Positions 33,281 to 41,634 of a stretch of DNA of 64,000 nucleotides are shown one piece after another. The position numbers were made by a program, and so were the translations under genes. The stretch is from Streptomyces sp. NBC_00273 (GTDB lineage: Bacteria; Actinomycetota; Actinomycetes; Streptomycetales; Streptomycetaceae), in assembly GCF_036178145.1 (NCBI RefSeq), contig NZ_CP108067.1, positions 4,836,001 through 4,900,000 on the forward strand, written 5' to 3'. Positions within the stretch are counted from its first letter, which is position 1. Each line of letters opens with the position of its first letter. The notes beneath the pieces are model-generated. The model saw only the letters and a program-made list of their open reading frames with translations. It was not told where the DNA came from and ran no database searches.

Positions 33281-33928
33281 TCAGGTGCGGCCGAGGCCGC
33301 CGAGCTCCTCGGCCATCACCTGTCCGGCCTGTTCCGCGAGGTCGTCCTCGGCCAGGTCCTCGTCCGTGTCCAGGCCGTCCAGCGCCGCCAGCGGCTGGTC
33401 CAGACGTACGTGGGCCACCAGCGACTGCAGTGCGCGCAGGGTCGCCGAGGCCGTCGGACCCCAGTTGGTGAAGTACGAGAACTGCCACCACCACAACGCC
33501 TCGGTGGTCCGCCCCGCCCGGTAGTGCGCCAGCCCGTGCCGCAGGTCCGCCACCACGTCGGCCAGGTCGTCGGAGATCCGGTGCGCGACCGGGGCCTTGC
33601 GCGGCTCGTAGGGGTCGAAGACCTCCGAGTACACGTCGACCGGCTCGAGCATGTAGGCGAACCGCTCGCGCAGCTCGTCGACGTCCGGCTCCGGGCCGAG
33701 GTCGGGCTCGTAGCGCTCGTCGGGCAGCACGTCCTGGTACGCGCCCAGCCGGCCGCCCGCCAGCAGCAGCTGGGACACCTCCAGGAGGAGGAAGGGCACC
33801 GCGCTGTCCGGGTCCTCGCCCTTGGCCACCTCGGTGACCGCGACGATGAAGGACTCGATCTGGTCCGAGATCTGGACGGCGAAGTCGTCCGGATCCTGGC
33901 CCAGGGCGTGCAGCGTTGCGTCAGACAT
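33281..33928 (-). CDS. DUF5063 protein
   Basis: A 215-residue protein starting [32 protein letters not shown] helical, strongly acidic family (DUF5063) with the aromatic-rich [27 protein letters not shown] motif, found beside recR in streptomycetes. Function is unknown. It overlaps recR by 8 bp at its start, so it is translated from the recR transcript. AAGGAAGG lies about 10 nt before the ATG. Confidence 0.85.
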   Translation of the reverse strand: MSDATLHALGQDPDDFAVQISDQIESFIVAVTEVAKGEDPDSAVPFLLLEVSQLLLAGGRLGAYQDVLPDERYEPDLGPEPDVDELRERFAYMLEPVDVYSEVFDPYEPRKAPVAHRISDDLADVVADLRHGLAHYRAGRTTEALWWWQFSYFTNWGPTASATLRALQSLVAHVRLDQPLAALDGLDTDEDLAEDDLAEQAGQVMAEELGGLGRT

Positions 33929-34520
33929 CGAGAAGTCGCCTTCCTTCAAAGGCCCGCCCGAGCGTGACCTCGTCCGCGTACTCCAGATCTCCCCCGACGG
34001 GGAGTCCGCTGGCCAGGCGGGTGACCTTCAGGCCCATGGGCTTGATCATGCGGGCGAGGTAGGTGGCGGTCGCCTCACCCTCCAGGTTCGGGTCGGTGGC
34101 CAGGATCAGCTCGGTCACCTCGCCGTCCGCCAGGCGCGCCAGCAGCTCGCGGATGCGCAGGTCGTCCGGGCCGACGCCCTCGATCGGGCTGATCGCGCCG
34201 CCGAGGACGTGGTACTTCCCCCGGAACTCGCGCGTCCGCTCGATCGCGACGACGTCCTTCGGCTCCTCGACGACACAGATGACCGTGGTGTCCCGGCGCG
34301 GGTCGCGGCAGATGCCGCACCGCTCCTCCTGTGCCACGTTCCCGCACACCGCGCAGAACCGGACCTTGTCCTTGACCTCCAGGAGCGCGTGCGCGAGGCG
34401 GCGGACGTCGGTGGGCTCGGCCTGCAGGATGTGGAAGGCGATCCGCTGCGCGCTCTTGGGCCCGACGCCGGGCAGCCTGCCCAGTTCGTCGATCAGGTCC
34501 TGAACCACGCCTTCGTACAA
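33921..34520 (-). CDS. recR: recombination mediator protein RecR
   Basis: A 199-residue RecR, standard length. N-terminal Hh[18 protein letters not shown], a C4 zinc finger ([19 protein letters not shown], about 56-74), then a TOPRIM domain ([16 protein letters not shown] and [16 protein letters not shown]). RecR helps load RecA at gaps with RecF/RecO. The TTG at 34520 is the probable start, giving the conserved [20 protein letters not shown] beginning. Upstream ybaB and downstream DUF5063 form one operon with it. Confidence 0.95.
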   Translation of the reverse strand: MYEGVVQDLIDELGRLPGVGPKSAQRIAFHILQAEPTDVRRLAHALLEVKDKVRFCAVCGNVAQEERCGICRDPRRDTTVICVVEEPKDVVAIERTREFRGKYHVLGGAISPIEGVGPDDLRIRELLARLADGEVTELILATDPNLEGEATATYLARMIKPMGLKVTRLASGLPVGGDLEYADEVTLGRAFEGRRLLDV

Positions 34521-34554
34521 CGGACTGCCTTCTTTCGTCGGGTAGGGGAGAGGG

Positions 34555-34899
34555 TTAGAACGGGAGGCCGGGGATACCGCTGCCGCCGCCCAGGCCCTGG
34601 GCCAGGGGGCCCAGCTTCTGCTGCTGGAGCGCCTGCGCATTCTCGTTGGCCGCCTGCACCGCGGCGACCACCAGGTCGGCGAGCGTCTCCGTGTCCTCGG
34701 GGTCCACGGCCTTCGGGTCGATCACCAGCGCCCGCAGCTCACCGGATCCGGTGACGGTCGCCCTCACCAGACCGCCGCCGGCCTGGCCCTCGACCTCGGT
34801 CCGTGCAAGCTCCTCCTGCGCGGCCGCGAGATCCTGCTGCATCTTCTGGGCCTGCTGGAGCAGCTGCTGCATGTTGGGCTGGCCACCACCGGGAATCAC
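34555..34899 (-). CDS. YbaB/EbfC-family nucleoid-associated protein
   Basis: A 114-residue YbaB-type DNA-binding protein. It has the amphipathic helix [34 protein letters not shown], the beta strands [22 protein letters not shown], and the C-terminal helix, ending in a Gly/Leu-rich tail. It binds DNA as a dimer and compacts it. The GTG at 34899 (VIPGGGQPN) gives the family-length protein; longer in-frame starts at the divergent promoter are not credible. First gene of ybaB-recR-DUF5063. Confidence 0.93.
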   Translation of the reverse strand: MIPGGGQPNMQQLLQQAQKMQQDLAAAQEELARTEVEGQAGGGLVRATVTGSGELRALVIDPKAVDPEDTETLADLVVAAVQAANENAQALQQQKLGPLAQGLGGGSGIPGLPF

Positions 34900-35168
34900 A
34901 GGGCACTCACTCCATACGTTGTACGTCGAGACCTTCGGAACGCTGGTCAATCCGAGCCTACGTGCTCCCCGGGCCCCGCGCCCTACGCCGTGAGGACCAA
35001 CTCTTTCGAGTGAGAGACGAGGCGTGCGCGTACCTGATGGAGACCTCCTTGCGGGCGGAAATCCCGGGAATCGTCGCCCATCGCCCGTCATTCGAAGGTA
35101 GGAAGAGCATGCGCATCATTGCGCACACGCGCACCACCACACGTCAGCGCAGGCAGAGGGAGTGCCGG

Positions 35169-35915
35169 GTGAGCCAGCCGGAGATGCAGCCCGAGGGGCC
35201 ACCCCGGGATCCCCGGGAGGAAGGCGGCGGACCGATGGCGGCGGGCGATCTGACCGGCCGGCCGTTCCCCCTCGGGGACTGGGGCGAGCCCGCCGAGCGG
35301 CTCGACGAGCTCTACCGGCGGGTCGAGGCCGATGCCCTGCGCACCGCCGAGTGGTACCTGTCCGACCGGGCCTGGAAGCGGCGCGGTGCGCGCGTGCTGC
35401 GCGCCGCGGCGGCCGTGGGCGCCGTCACGGGTGCCTCGATGCCACTGCTGGAACTGACGGGCTCGATCCCGGGCGCCTCCACGTACGGCTACCTCGCACT
35501 GCTGCTGGGCGCGGCCGCGCTGGCCTGCGACCGGTTCTTCGGGCTGACGTCCGGGTGGATGCGGAACGTGGCGACGGCCCAGGCCGTGCAGCGCCGGCTC
35601 CAGACCCTCCAGTTCGACTGGGCCTCGGAGAACGTGCGCGAGGTGCTCGGCCCCACCGAGGGCACGGCCAGCGAGGCCGCGGAGCGGTGCCTGACCGTGC
35701 TGCGCCGCTTCTCGGAGGACATCACCGAGCTGGTGCGGTCGGAGACGGCGGACTGGATGGTGGAGTTCCGGGCCGGGCCCGCGCCGCTGGTGATGCAGTC
35801 GCTGGGGGCCTCCGGGGGACGCCCGGACGCGAACGTCCCGCCCGCCCGCTTCCCGCTGCCGCCGGGCACCAGACCGAACATGCCCCGGCAACGGCCGCCG
35901 GAGCAGCCGCGCTGA
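35169..35915 (+). CDS. SLATT-like two-TM protein
   Basis: A 248-residue protein. A Pro/Gly-rich N-terminus (about 1-35) precedes a helical region with ERLDELYRRVEADALRTAEWYL, two transmembrane helices (about 76-94, 106-121) and a long C-terminal coiled helix (about 130-195), then a Pro-rich tail. This helix-TM-TM-helix layout fits SLATT/DUF4231-like 2TM effectors that other genomes pair with nucleotide-sensing SMODS/SLOG domains. No such partner is adjacent here. It is divergent from ybaB. GTG start with GAGGGAG upstream. The family assignment is moderate. Confidence 0.7.
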   Translation: MSQPEMQPEGPPRDPREEGGGPMAAGDLTGRPFPLGDWGEPAERLDELYRRVEADALRTAEWYLSDRAWKRRGARVLRAAAAVGAVTGASMPLLELTGSIPGASTYGYLALLLGAAALACDRFFGLTSGWMRNVATAQAVQRRLQTLQFDWASENVREVLGPTEGTASEAAERCLTVLRRFSEDITELVRSETADWMVEFRAGPAPLVMQSLGASGGRPDANVPPARFPLPPGTRPNMPRQRPPEQPR

Positions 35916-35994
35916 GACCGGGCGGAGCCGGTGGGGGCCGGGGTTCCGCGCAGCGGACCCGCACCCGTACCCGTACCCCGCCCACCAGCACCGC

Positions 35995-36645
35995 TCAGCT
36001 GAAGATGATCATCGAGCCCTGGCCGAGGCTCCGCGTCGCGGCCGCGTGCAGTCCCAGCCACACGTGCCGCTCGCGGGCGAAGGGGCTGTCGTCGTACGGA
36101 ATCGGCCCCGCCGGCTCCTCCAGCAACGTCGGCCGCCCCGGCGGCGCCGGCGCGGCGGGCGGGTTCCCCGGGTCTATCCCGATGGCGGGAGCCACGAACA
36201 GCAGCTCCCGCAGCAGCCCCTGCCCGGACCCCAGCGGCCCGCCCCCGGCCAGCAGCTCCTCGTTCGCCAACGGAGCCGCGAAGTCCACCGGGACGTAGGC
36301 CCCGGCGTGGTCGTAGTGCCACACCAGGTGCGACTGCTGGGCCGTGGGCTCGAACATCTCCAGCAGTTGCTCGTAGTCCCCGCCGAGCTCGTCCACCGGG
36401 GTCACGGGCAGCCCGCAGAGCTGGAGCATGTACGCCCGCCTCAGGAAGTGCAGGGCGTCGTAGTCGAAGCCGGCGACCGGGGCGACGTCCCCGCTCAGGC
36501 CCGGCATGTACGCGAACACGGGCACGGTCGGCAGTCCGGCCGCGCCCAGCGCCCTGTCGTACGAGGCGATCTCTTCCGCGAAGGGGTTGTCGGGGCTGTG
36601 GCACAGCACGTCGACAAGGGGGACCAGCCACAGGTCACAGGCCAC
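35995..36645 (-). CDS. hypothetical protein
   Basis: A 216-residue acidic cytosolic protein beginning VACDLWLVPLVDVLC and ending RSLGQGSMIIFS. It has WYDHAGAYVPVDF-like and ELLFVAPAIGIDPG segments. SUKH/SMI1-like immunity proteins have a broadly similar size and acidity, but I do not recognise their signature here. GTG start at 36645 after GGAGG. Convergent with the SLATT-like gene, and possibly with a -10 TACGCT (36681-36686, minus strand) supplying its promoter. Confidence 0.75.
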   Translation of the reverse strand: MACDLWLVPLVDVLCHSPDNPFAEEIASYDRALGAAGLPTVPVFAYMPGLSGDVAPVAGFDYDALHFLRRAYMLQLCGLPVTPVDELGGDYEQLLEMFEPTAQQSHLVWHYDHAGAYVPVDFAAPLANEELLAGGGPLGSGQGLLRELLFVAPAIGIDPGNPPAAPAPPGRPTLLEEPAGPIPYDDSPFARERHVWLGLHAAATRSLGQGSMIIFS

Positions 36646-36731
36646 TCGGCCTCCGATCAGTCGTTGTCGCCGATCCGGCCAGCGTAGTGGGCCGGACACC
36701 CTCCGCGAAGGGGTGCGCAGAACCTCGGCGC

Positions 36732-37397
36732 TCAGAGGCGGGCGGCCCAGGCCAGCGCGTGCTCGTTGTAGCCGTGCACGATGCCGCGCACCGCGTCGGC
36801 GTCGGCCAGCGTCACCGCGTCCACCAGCTCGCTGTGGCCGTCCCACAGTGCCGCCCGCAGCTGCGGCTCGCGCTGGAGGTGGGGGACGGCGAAGACCCAG
36901 CACTGCACGCGGATGCGGTGCAGGAACTCGGAGATGTAGGTGTTGGCGACCAGCCCGCTCAGCTCCCGCCAGAAGCGCAGGTCGTAGCCGATCAGCACTT
37001 CGAGCGAACCGCTCTGCGCGGCCCGTCGGGCCTCCTCGCCCCGGCGGCGCACCGACACCAGCAGCTCGGCGGAGCCCGGGGTGGTGCCGCGCTCGGCGAG
37101 GCGGCGGAAGATCCCGTCCACGACGAGCGAACGGGCCTCGACCATGCCCCGGAAGTCGTCCACGGAGAAGATCCGGACGCGGAAGCCGCGGTGCTGGACC
37201 AGTTCGAGCAGCCCTTGGGCCGAGAGGTCCACGAGCGCCTCGCGCACCGGGGTCGCGGAGACCTCGTACTGCTCGGCGATCTGCTTGACGGTGAACTCGG
37301 TTCCCGGAGGCAGGCGCCCCGCGAGCACCTCGTCACGCAGCGCGTCCGCGATCTGCTGGCGAAGTGTGTTGCGGGTGACAGCTCCGCTGCCTGGCAT
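36732..37397 (-). CDS. GntR-family (FadR subfamily) transcriptional regulator
   Basis: A 221-residue regulator. The N-terminal wHTH has LRQQIADALRDEVLAGRLPPGTEFTVKQIAEQYEVSATPVREALVDLSAQGLL (about 12-64). The C-terminal FCD helical domain binds a ligand through the His/Asp positions visible in LIGYDLRFWRE and DGHSELVDAV. It may control the adjacent aminotransferase operon or more distant amine/fatty-acid genes. A candidate -10 TATGGT (minus strand 37435-37430) sits 33 nt upstream. Confidence 0.9.
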   Translation of the reverse strand: MPGSGAVTRNTLRQQIADALRDEVLAGRLPPGTEFTVKQIAEQYEVSATPVREALVDLSAQGLLELVQHRGFRVRIFSVDDFRGMVEARSLVVDGIFRRLAERGTTPGSAELLVSVRRRGEEARRAAQSGSLEVLIGYDLRFWRELSGLVANTYISEFLHRIRVQCWVFAVPHLQREPQLRAALWDGHSELVDAVTLADADAVRGIVHGYNEHALAWAARL

Positions 37398-37562
37398 AGG
37401 GGTCCGTCTCCTGTCGTAGAGCTCCGGACACCATAGGCCAGACAGCGCGGCCGAAAACCGATCGGTAGCTAACCGATATCCGACATCCGCACCCGGTGCC
37501 CGGGGGCGGGTCCGGATCCGGGTGTGGACGGCGACCGGACCCGTTCCCCCGGGCGGGCGGGT

Positions 37563-38924
37563 CTAGCCGGCCGTGGTGTGGCGGTCGGCGACCGTCAGCG
37601 CCTCGTCCAGCAGGGCCAGGCCCTCCTTGGCCTCCGCCTCCGTGACGTTGCAGGGCGGGACCACGTGGATGCGGTTCATGTTCACGAAGGGCCACAGGCC
37701 CGACGCCTTGCAGGCCGCCGCGAACTCGGCCATCGGCGCGTTGTCCGCGCCGGCCGCGTTGTACGGCACGAGCGGCTCGCGCGTCTCCTTGTCCCGTACG
37801 AGTTCCAGGGCCCAGAAGGCGCCCAGCCCGCGGACCTCGCCGACCGAGGGGTGGCGCTCGGCGATCTCGGCGAGGGCCGGGCCGATCACGTTCTCACCGA
37901 GGTGGGCGGCGTGCTCGACGATGCCCTCCTCTTCCATCGTGTTGATCGTCGCGACGGCGGCGGCGCAGGCCAGGGGGTGGCCGGAGTACGTCAGTCCGCC
38001 CGGGTAGGGGCGGGTGGCGAAGGTCTCGGCGATGGCGGCCGAGATGGCCACGCCGCCGAGCGGGACGTAGCCGCTGTTCACGCCCTTGGCGAAGGTGATC
38101 AGGTCGGGGGTGACGCCCCAGTGGTCGGCGGCGAACCACCTGCCGGTGCGGCCGAAGCCCGACATGACCTCGTCCAGGATGAAGACGATGCCGTGGCGGT
38201 CGCAGAGCTCGCGCACGCCCGCGAGGTAGCCCGCGGGCGGGGTCATGATGCCGGCGGTGCCGGGCACGCTCTCCAGGATGATCGCCGCGATGGTCTGCGG
38301 CCCCTCGAAGGCGATGGTGTCGGCGAGGTGGGCGAGGGCGCGGGCGCACTCCTCGGCCTCGGTGGTGGCGTGGAAGGCGGAGCGGTAGAGGTACGGGCCC
38401 CAGAAGTGCACGACGCCGGCGGCGGCCGTGTCGGAGGGCCAGCGGCGCGGGTCGCCGGTCAGGTTGATCGCGGCGGCGGTGGCCCCGTGGTAGGAGCGGT
38501 AGGTGGAGAGCACCTTGGCGCGGCCCGTGTGCAGACGGGCCATGCGCACGGCGTTCTCGACGGCCTCGGCGCCGCCGTTGGTGAAGAAGACCTTGTCCAG
38601 GTCGCCCGGGGTCCGCTCGGCGATGAGGCGTGCGGCCTCGGAGCGGACGTCGACGGCGAAGCCGGGCGCGAGGGTGCAGAGCCGGGCGGCCTGCTCCTGG
38701 ATCGCGGCGACGACCTTGGGGTGCTGGTGGCCGATGTTGGTGTTCACCAGCTGGGAGGAGAAGTCGAGGTACCGCTTGCCTTCGTAGTCCCAGAAGTACG
38801 ACCCCTCGGCCCCGGCGACGGCGAGGGGGTCGATCAGGGCCTGGGCGGACCAGGAGTGGAAGACGTGCTTCCGATCTGCGTCCTTCACGGCGGCAAGGGT
38901 GTGCGAGGTGACATGAGGGGTCAT
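37563..38924 (-). CDS. class III aminotransferase (omega-amino acid type)
   Basis: A 453-residue PLP enzyme. K280 in DLITFAKGVNSGYVPLGG is the Schiff-base lysine. FILDEVMSGFGRTG carries the PLP-ring Asp, and TNGGAEAVENAVRMAR the phosphate cup. This matches omega-transaminases (e.g. beta-alanine-pyruvate, putrescine or taurine-type). The acceptor is probably pyruvate or 2-oxoglutarate, not determinable. It is cytosolic, leftward, followed 165 nt later by the GntR gene, a plausible regulator. Confidence 0.9.
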   Translation of the reverse strand: MTPHVTSHTLAAVKDADRKHVFHSWSAQALIDPLAVAGAEGSYFWDYEGKRYLDFSSQLVNTNIGHQHPKVVAAIQEQAARLCTLAPGFAVDVRSEAARLIAERTPGDLDKVFFTNGGAEAVENAVRMARLHTGRAKVLSTYRSYHGATAAAINLTGDPRRWPSDTAAAGVVHFWGPYLYRSAFHATTEAEECARALAHLADTIAFEGPQTIAAIILESVPGTAGIMTPPAGYLAGVRELCDRHGIVFILDEVMSGFGRTGRWFAADHWGVTPDLITFAKGVNSGYVPLGGVAISAAIAETFATRPYPGGLTYSGHPLACAAAVATINTMEEEGIVEHAAHLGENVIGPALAEIAERHPSVGEVRGLGAFWALELVRDKETREPLVPYNAAGADNAPMAEFAAACKASGLWPFVNMNRIHVVPPCNVTEAEAKEGLALLDEALTVADRHTTAG

Positions 38925-39033
38925 GTCGTCACGCTAGAAGTGCGCAGGTGGGGCGGGATATCGGCGGACTGTATGGGGGTGGGGGGCCACTCTCGGCAGT
39001 CTGTCTGCGAGGGGCTCGAACCCCAGCCATGGA

Positions 39034-39071
39034 TTGACAGCATCCTGTCGTTATGACAGTCTATTGTCATA
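39034..39071. promoter_or_regulatory. paired dyads upstream of DJ-1/marR operon
   Basis: GACAG-CATC-CTGTC (39036-39049) is followed by TATGACA and TGTCATA half-sites 6 nt apart (39052-39071), with a -35-like TTGACA at 39034. They lie 32-68 nt before the DJ-1/PfpI start. MarR autoregulation in the same operon is the simplest reading. Confidence 0.7.
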
Positions 39072-39102
39072 GAGCAGGAACCACGCTGGAGGCGAAAGCA
39101 CC

Positions 39103-39732
39103 ATGAGCGAGACCCCGCGCAAGCCCGTCCACCTCGCGGTCTACGACACGTACGCGGACTGGGAGACCGGCCACACCACCGCGCACCTCACCCAGCGCGG
39201 CCACACCGTGCGCACGGTCGGCCTGAGCGCCGCGCAGCAGGTCACCACCATGGGCGGCGTCCGCATCCAGCCTGACCTGGCCCTGGCCGACCTGCGACCG
39301 GAGGACTCCTCGCTGTTGATCCTCACGGGCGCGTCCCTGTGGGACACGAGCGACGATCTGGCGCCGTTCGCGGCCAAGGCGCGGGAGTTCCTGGCCGCCG
39401 GAGTGCCGGTCGCGGCGATCTGCGGAGCCACCGCCGGCCTCGCCCGCGAGGGCCTGCTGGACGGCCGGACCCACACCAGTGCCGCCTCCTTCTACCTGGC
39501 CGAGCAGCCCGGTTACGGTGGCGCCGAGCGCTACGTCGAGGCCGACGCGGTGACCGACGGAGACCTGATCACGGCGGGGCCGACGGAGCCGGTGGCCTTC
39601 GCCCGCGAGGTCTTCGCCCGTCTGGACGTCTACAAGCCGGACGTCCTGGACGCCTGGTACGGGCTCTTCCACGACTCGGACGTCAGCGCGTACCCGGTCC
39701 TGATGGCGGCATCGGCGGCCGGCGATGCGTGA
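39103..39732 (+). CDS. DJ-1/PfpI-family protein
   Basis: A 209-residue DJ-1/PfpI-fold protein. Nucleophilic Cys C107 sits in the elbow AAICGATAGLA, with preceding LILTGASLWDTS. Members include Cys-based glyoxalases, deglycases and proteases; no catalytic His is clear. GGAGGCG precedes the ATG. It overlaps marR by 8 bp, so the two are coupled, and the paired operator upstream suggests control by that regulator. Confidence 0.9.
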   Translation: MSETPRKPVHLAVYDTYADWETGHTTAHLTQRGHTVRTVGLSAAQQVTTMGGVRIQPDLALADLRPEDSSLLILTGASLWDTSDDLAPFAAKAREFLAAGVPVAAICGATAGLAREGLLDGRTHTSAASFYLAEQPGYGGAERYVEADAVTDGDLITAGPTEPVAFAREVFARLDVYKPDVLDAWYGLFHDSDVSAYPVLMAASAAGDA

Positions 39733-40261
39733 GGCGACGGACCTTGGCGATCGTGCGGACCCCGAGGAGGCCCGTACCCAGCAGGACCTGCTGAGCCGCA
39801 CCGCGCTCGGGGTGTTCCGGCTGAACGGACAGTTCCTCGCCATCTCGGAAGAGCTGGCCAAGCCGGCCGGGCTGACGGCCGCCTGGTGGCAGGTCCTGGG
39901 CGCGGTACTGCGGGAGCCGCTGCCCGTCGCGGGCATCGCCCGGAGCATGGGCATCACCCGGCAGAGCGTGCAGCGCATCGCGGACCTGTTGGTCACCAAA
40001 GGGCTGGCGGAATACGCCCCGAACCCCGCCCACCGGCGGGCGAAGCTGCTGCGGCCCACGGAGGAGGGGCGGGGCGCGGTGGACCGGATCGGCCCGGGAC
40101 ACGCGGCCCTGGCGGCCCGCCTCACGGCGGAGCTGGGCGATGCCGCCTTCGCGGAGACGGTCCGCGCACTGGAACGGCTGGCCACGGCACTGGACGCGCT
40201 GGAGTCCGCCGGACCGTCCGCCACACCGTCCGCCGCCGTTCCTGCGCCCGCACCGGAATGA
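39725..40261 (+). CDS. MarR-family transcriptional regulator
   Basis: A 178-residue MarR-type regulator. The HTH PVAGIARSMGITRQSVQRIADLLVTKGLAEYAPNPAHRRAKLLRPT (about 66-110) includes the recognition helix and the wing. Its C-terminus is Pro/Ala-rich. The ATG at 39725 overlaps the DJ-1 stop by 8 bp. It probably acts on the dyads at 39034-39071. Confidence 0.9.
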   Translation: MREATDLGDRADPEEARTQQDLLSRTALGVFRLNGQFLAISEELAKPAGLTAAWWQVLGAVLREPLPVAGIARSMGITRQSVQRIADLLVTKGLAEYAPNPAHRRAKLLRPTEEGRGAVDRIGPGHAALAARLTAELGDAAFAETVRALERLATALDALESAGPSATPSAAVPAPAPE

Positions 40262-40390
40262 GCCCCGGACGGCACCGTCCGCGGCGCCGTGCACGCACCG
40301 CGAAGGCCCGCCGCAAGCGATTGTGTCGAAGTCAATAAGCCTGCAAGCAAAGCTTGTTACGTATAACGGGGCTGTCGGACACTGCGGCAC

Positions 40391-40780
40391 ATGGAGCCGT
40401 TGAAGGTAGTGGCACAACTGTGGGAGCGAATCGAGGCGCGCGACTGGGACGGCGTGGCCGGGCTCATCGCCGAGGACGCGGTCATCGAATGGCCCGTGAG
40501 CGGTGAGCGCATCGTGGGGCGCGCCAACTTCATAGCCGTGAACAGCGACGACGGCTACGCGGACGAGAGATCCGTGGAACTGCTGCGGATCCTGGCCGAC
40601 GGGAACCTCGTGGTCACCGAGGTGGAGATACCTCAGGACCACGTCGTCTACCGGGCCGTCTCCCTCTGGACCGTGCGGGACGGGGAGATCGTGGGTGCGA
40701 GGGAGTACTGGACCAGCCCCGGCCAGGACCCGGCACCCCGCTGGCGGGCGGGCTACGTCGAACCCCTGGTGGCAGACTGA
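40391..40780 (+). CDS. SnoaL-like (NTF2-fold) protein
   Basis: A 129-residue NTF2/SnoaL-like domain protein (MEPLKVVAQLWERIEARDWDGVAGLIAEDAVIEWPVSGERIVGRANFIAVN; RVSLWTVRDGEIVGAREYW-type strands). The fold serves as a polyketide cyclase, isomerase or ligand pocket; no catalytic Asp/His is decisive. It ends 5 nt before a LysE gene, so they may share a transcript. Its promoter region holds a CAAGC-AAA-GCTTG hairpin and a TATAAC hexamer. Confidence 0.82.
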   Translation: MEPLKVVAQLWERIEARDWDGVAGLIAEDAVIEWPVSGERIVGRANFIAVNSDDGYADERSVELLRILADGNLVVTEVEIPQDHVVYRAVSLWTVRDGEIVGAREYWTSPGQDPAPRWRAGYVEPLVAD

Positions 40781-40785
40781 GCCGC

Positions 40786-41427
40786 GTGCTCACCGCTCTT
40801 CTCGGCGCGACCGGGGTCCTGGCGCTCCTCACCCTCGTCCCCGGCCCGGACATGGCGATCGTCACGAAACGGGCCATCACCCGGGGGCGCGGTGACGGGC
40901 TGCGCACCGTCGCCGGGATCGCCGTCGGGCTGCTGATCTGGGGCGCCCTCACCGTGGCGGGGCTCGCGGCGCTGCTCGCCGCCTCGACCGAGGTGTACCT
41001 GGTGGTGAAGCTGACGGGGGCCGCGTACCTGTGCTGGCTCGGCGCCCGGGCCCTGCTGCGGCCGGGTGCGGAGCGCGTGGCACCCGGGGAGCGCGGGGAG
41101 CCCGGGGAGCGCGTGCTGGAGCGGTCCGGGCCGGGCGGCGGCGGAGCCTGGCGGACGGGCCTGGTCGCCAACGTCCTCAATCCCAAGATCGCCGTCTTCT
41201 ACACGGGACTGCTGCCCGCCCTCGCCCCGCCCGGCCTGCGGCCGGAGGTCGGCATGGCGCTGCTGGTCCTGCTCCACGTGCTGCTGACGGTGGTCTGGCT
41301 GGGCACGTACGTGTACGTGCTGTCGCGCGCCGGGCGGTTCTTCGCGCGGCCGCGGGTGCCGCGGGCACTGGACCGGACGACGGGAGTCGTCCTGATCGGC
41401 TTCGGCGTGCGGGTGGCGACGACGTGA
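40786..41427 (+). CDS. LysE/RhtB-family exporter
   Basis: A 213-residue LysE-superfamily translocator with six helices. It begins LGATGVLALLTLVPGPDMAIVTKRAITRGRGDGLRTVAGIAVGLLIW and contains the family NPKIAVFYTGLLPALAP segment. It exports amino acids or related small molecules at the cytoplasmic membrane; specificity is unknown. GTG start. A Gly/Glu/Arg-rich loop (about 87-117) with repeated GERGEPGERV is longer than usual. It may act with the SnoaL-like protein. Confidence 0.88.
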   Translation: MLTALLGATGVLALLTLVPGPDMAIVTKRAITRGRGDGLRTVAGIAVGLLIWGALTVAGLAALLAASTEVYLVVKLTGAAYLCWLGARALLRPGAERVAPGERGEPGERVLERSGPGGGGAWRTGLVANVLNPKIAVFYTGLLPALAPPGLRPEVGMALLVLLHVLLTVVWLGTYVYVLSRAGRFFARPRVPRALDRTTGVVLIGFGVRVATT

Positions 41428-41440
41428 TGGTCATGGCGTC

Positions 41441-41486
41441 GCGGCGGTCGTGACGTTGCGGCGGTCGTGACGTTGCGACCGTCGTG
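41441..41486. repeat. 2.7 copies of a 17-bp tandem repeat
   Basis: GCGGCGGTCGTGACGTT at 41441-41457 and 41458-41474, and a partial third copy GCGACCGTCGTG at 41475-41486. It lies just after the LysE stop and before the hydrolase operon. Confidence 0.85.
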
Positions 41487-41634
41487 CCCCTGGCTCGCAG
41501 GTATCCCCCGTCATACCTGAGAGCTACGCGCGAACACGGCTCCATGGCGTGACGCCGACCACGGGCCGGGATTTCTAACTTCGGTAGCAGAGAAGAGCGT
41601 TCACGGCTCTTCCGGCGACCGAAGGAAGAGGACC

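Noticed and set aside
39000..39102. CRISPR-like repeats in the DJ-1 upstream region
   Set aside because: Only two different short dyads occur. There are no regular repeats with spacers.
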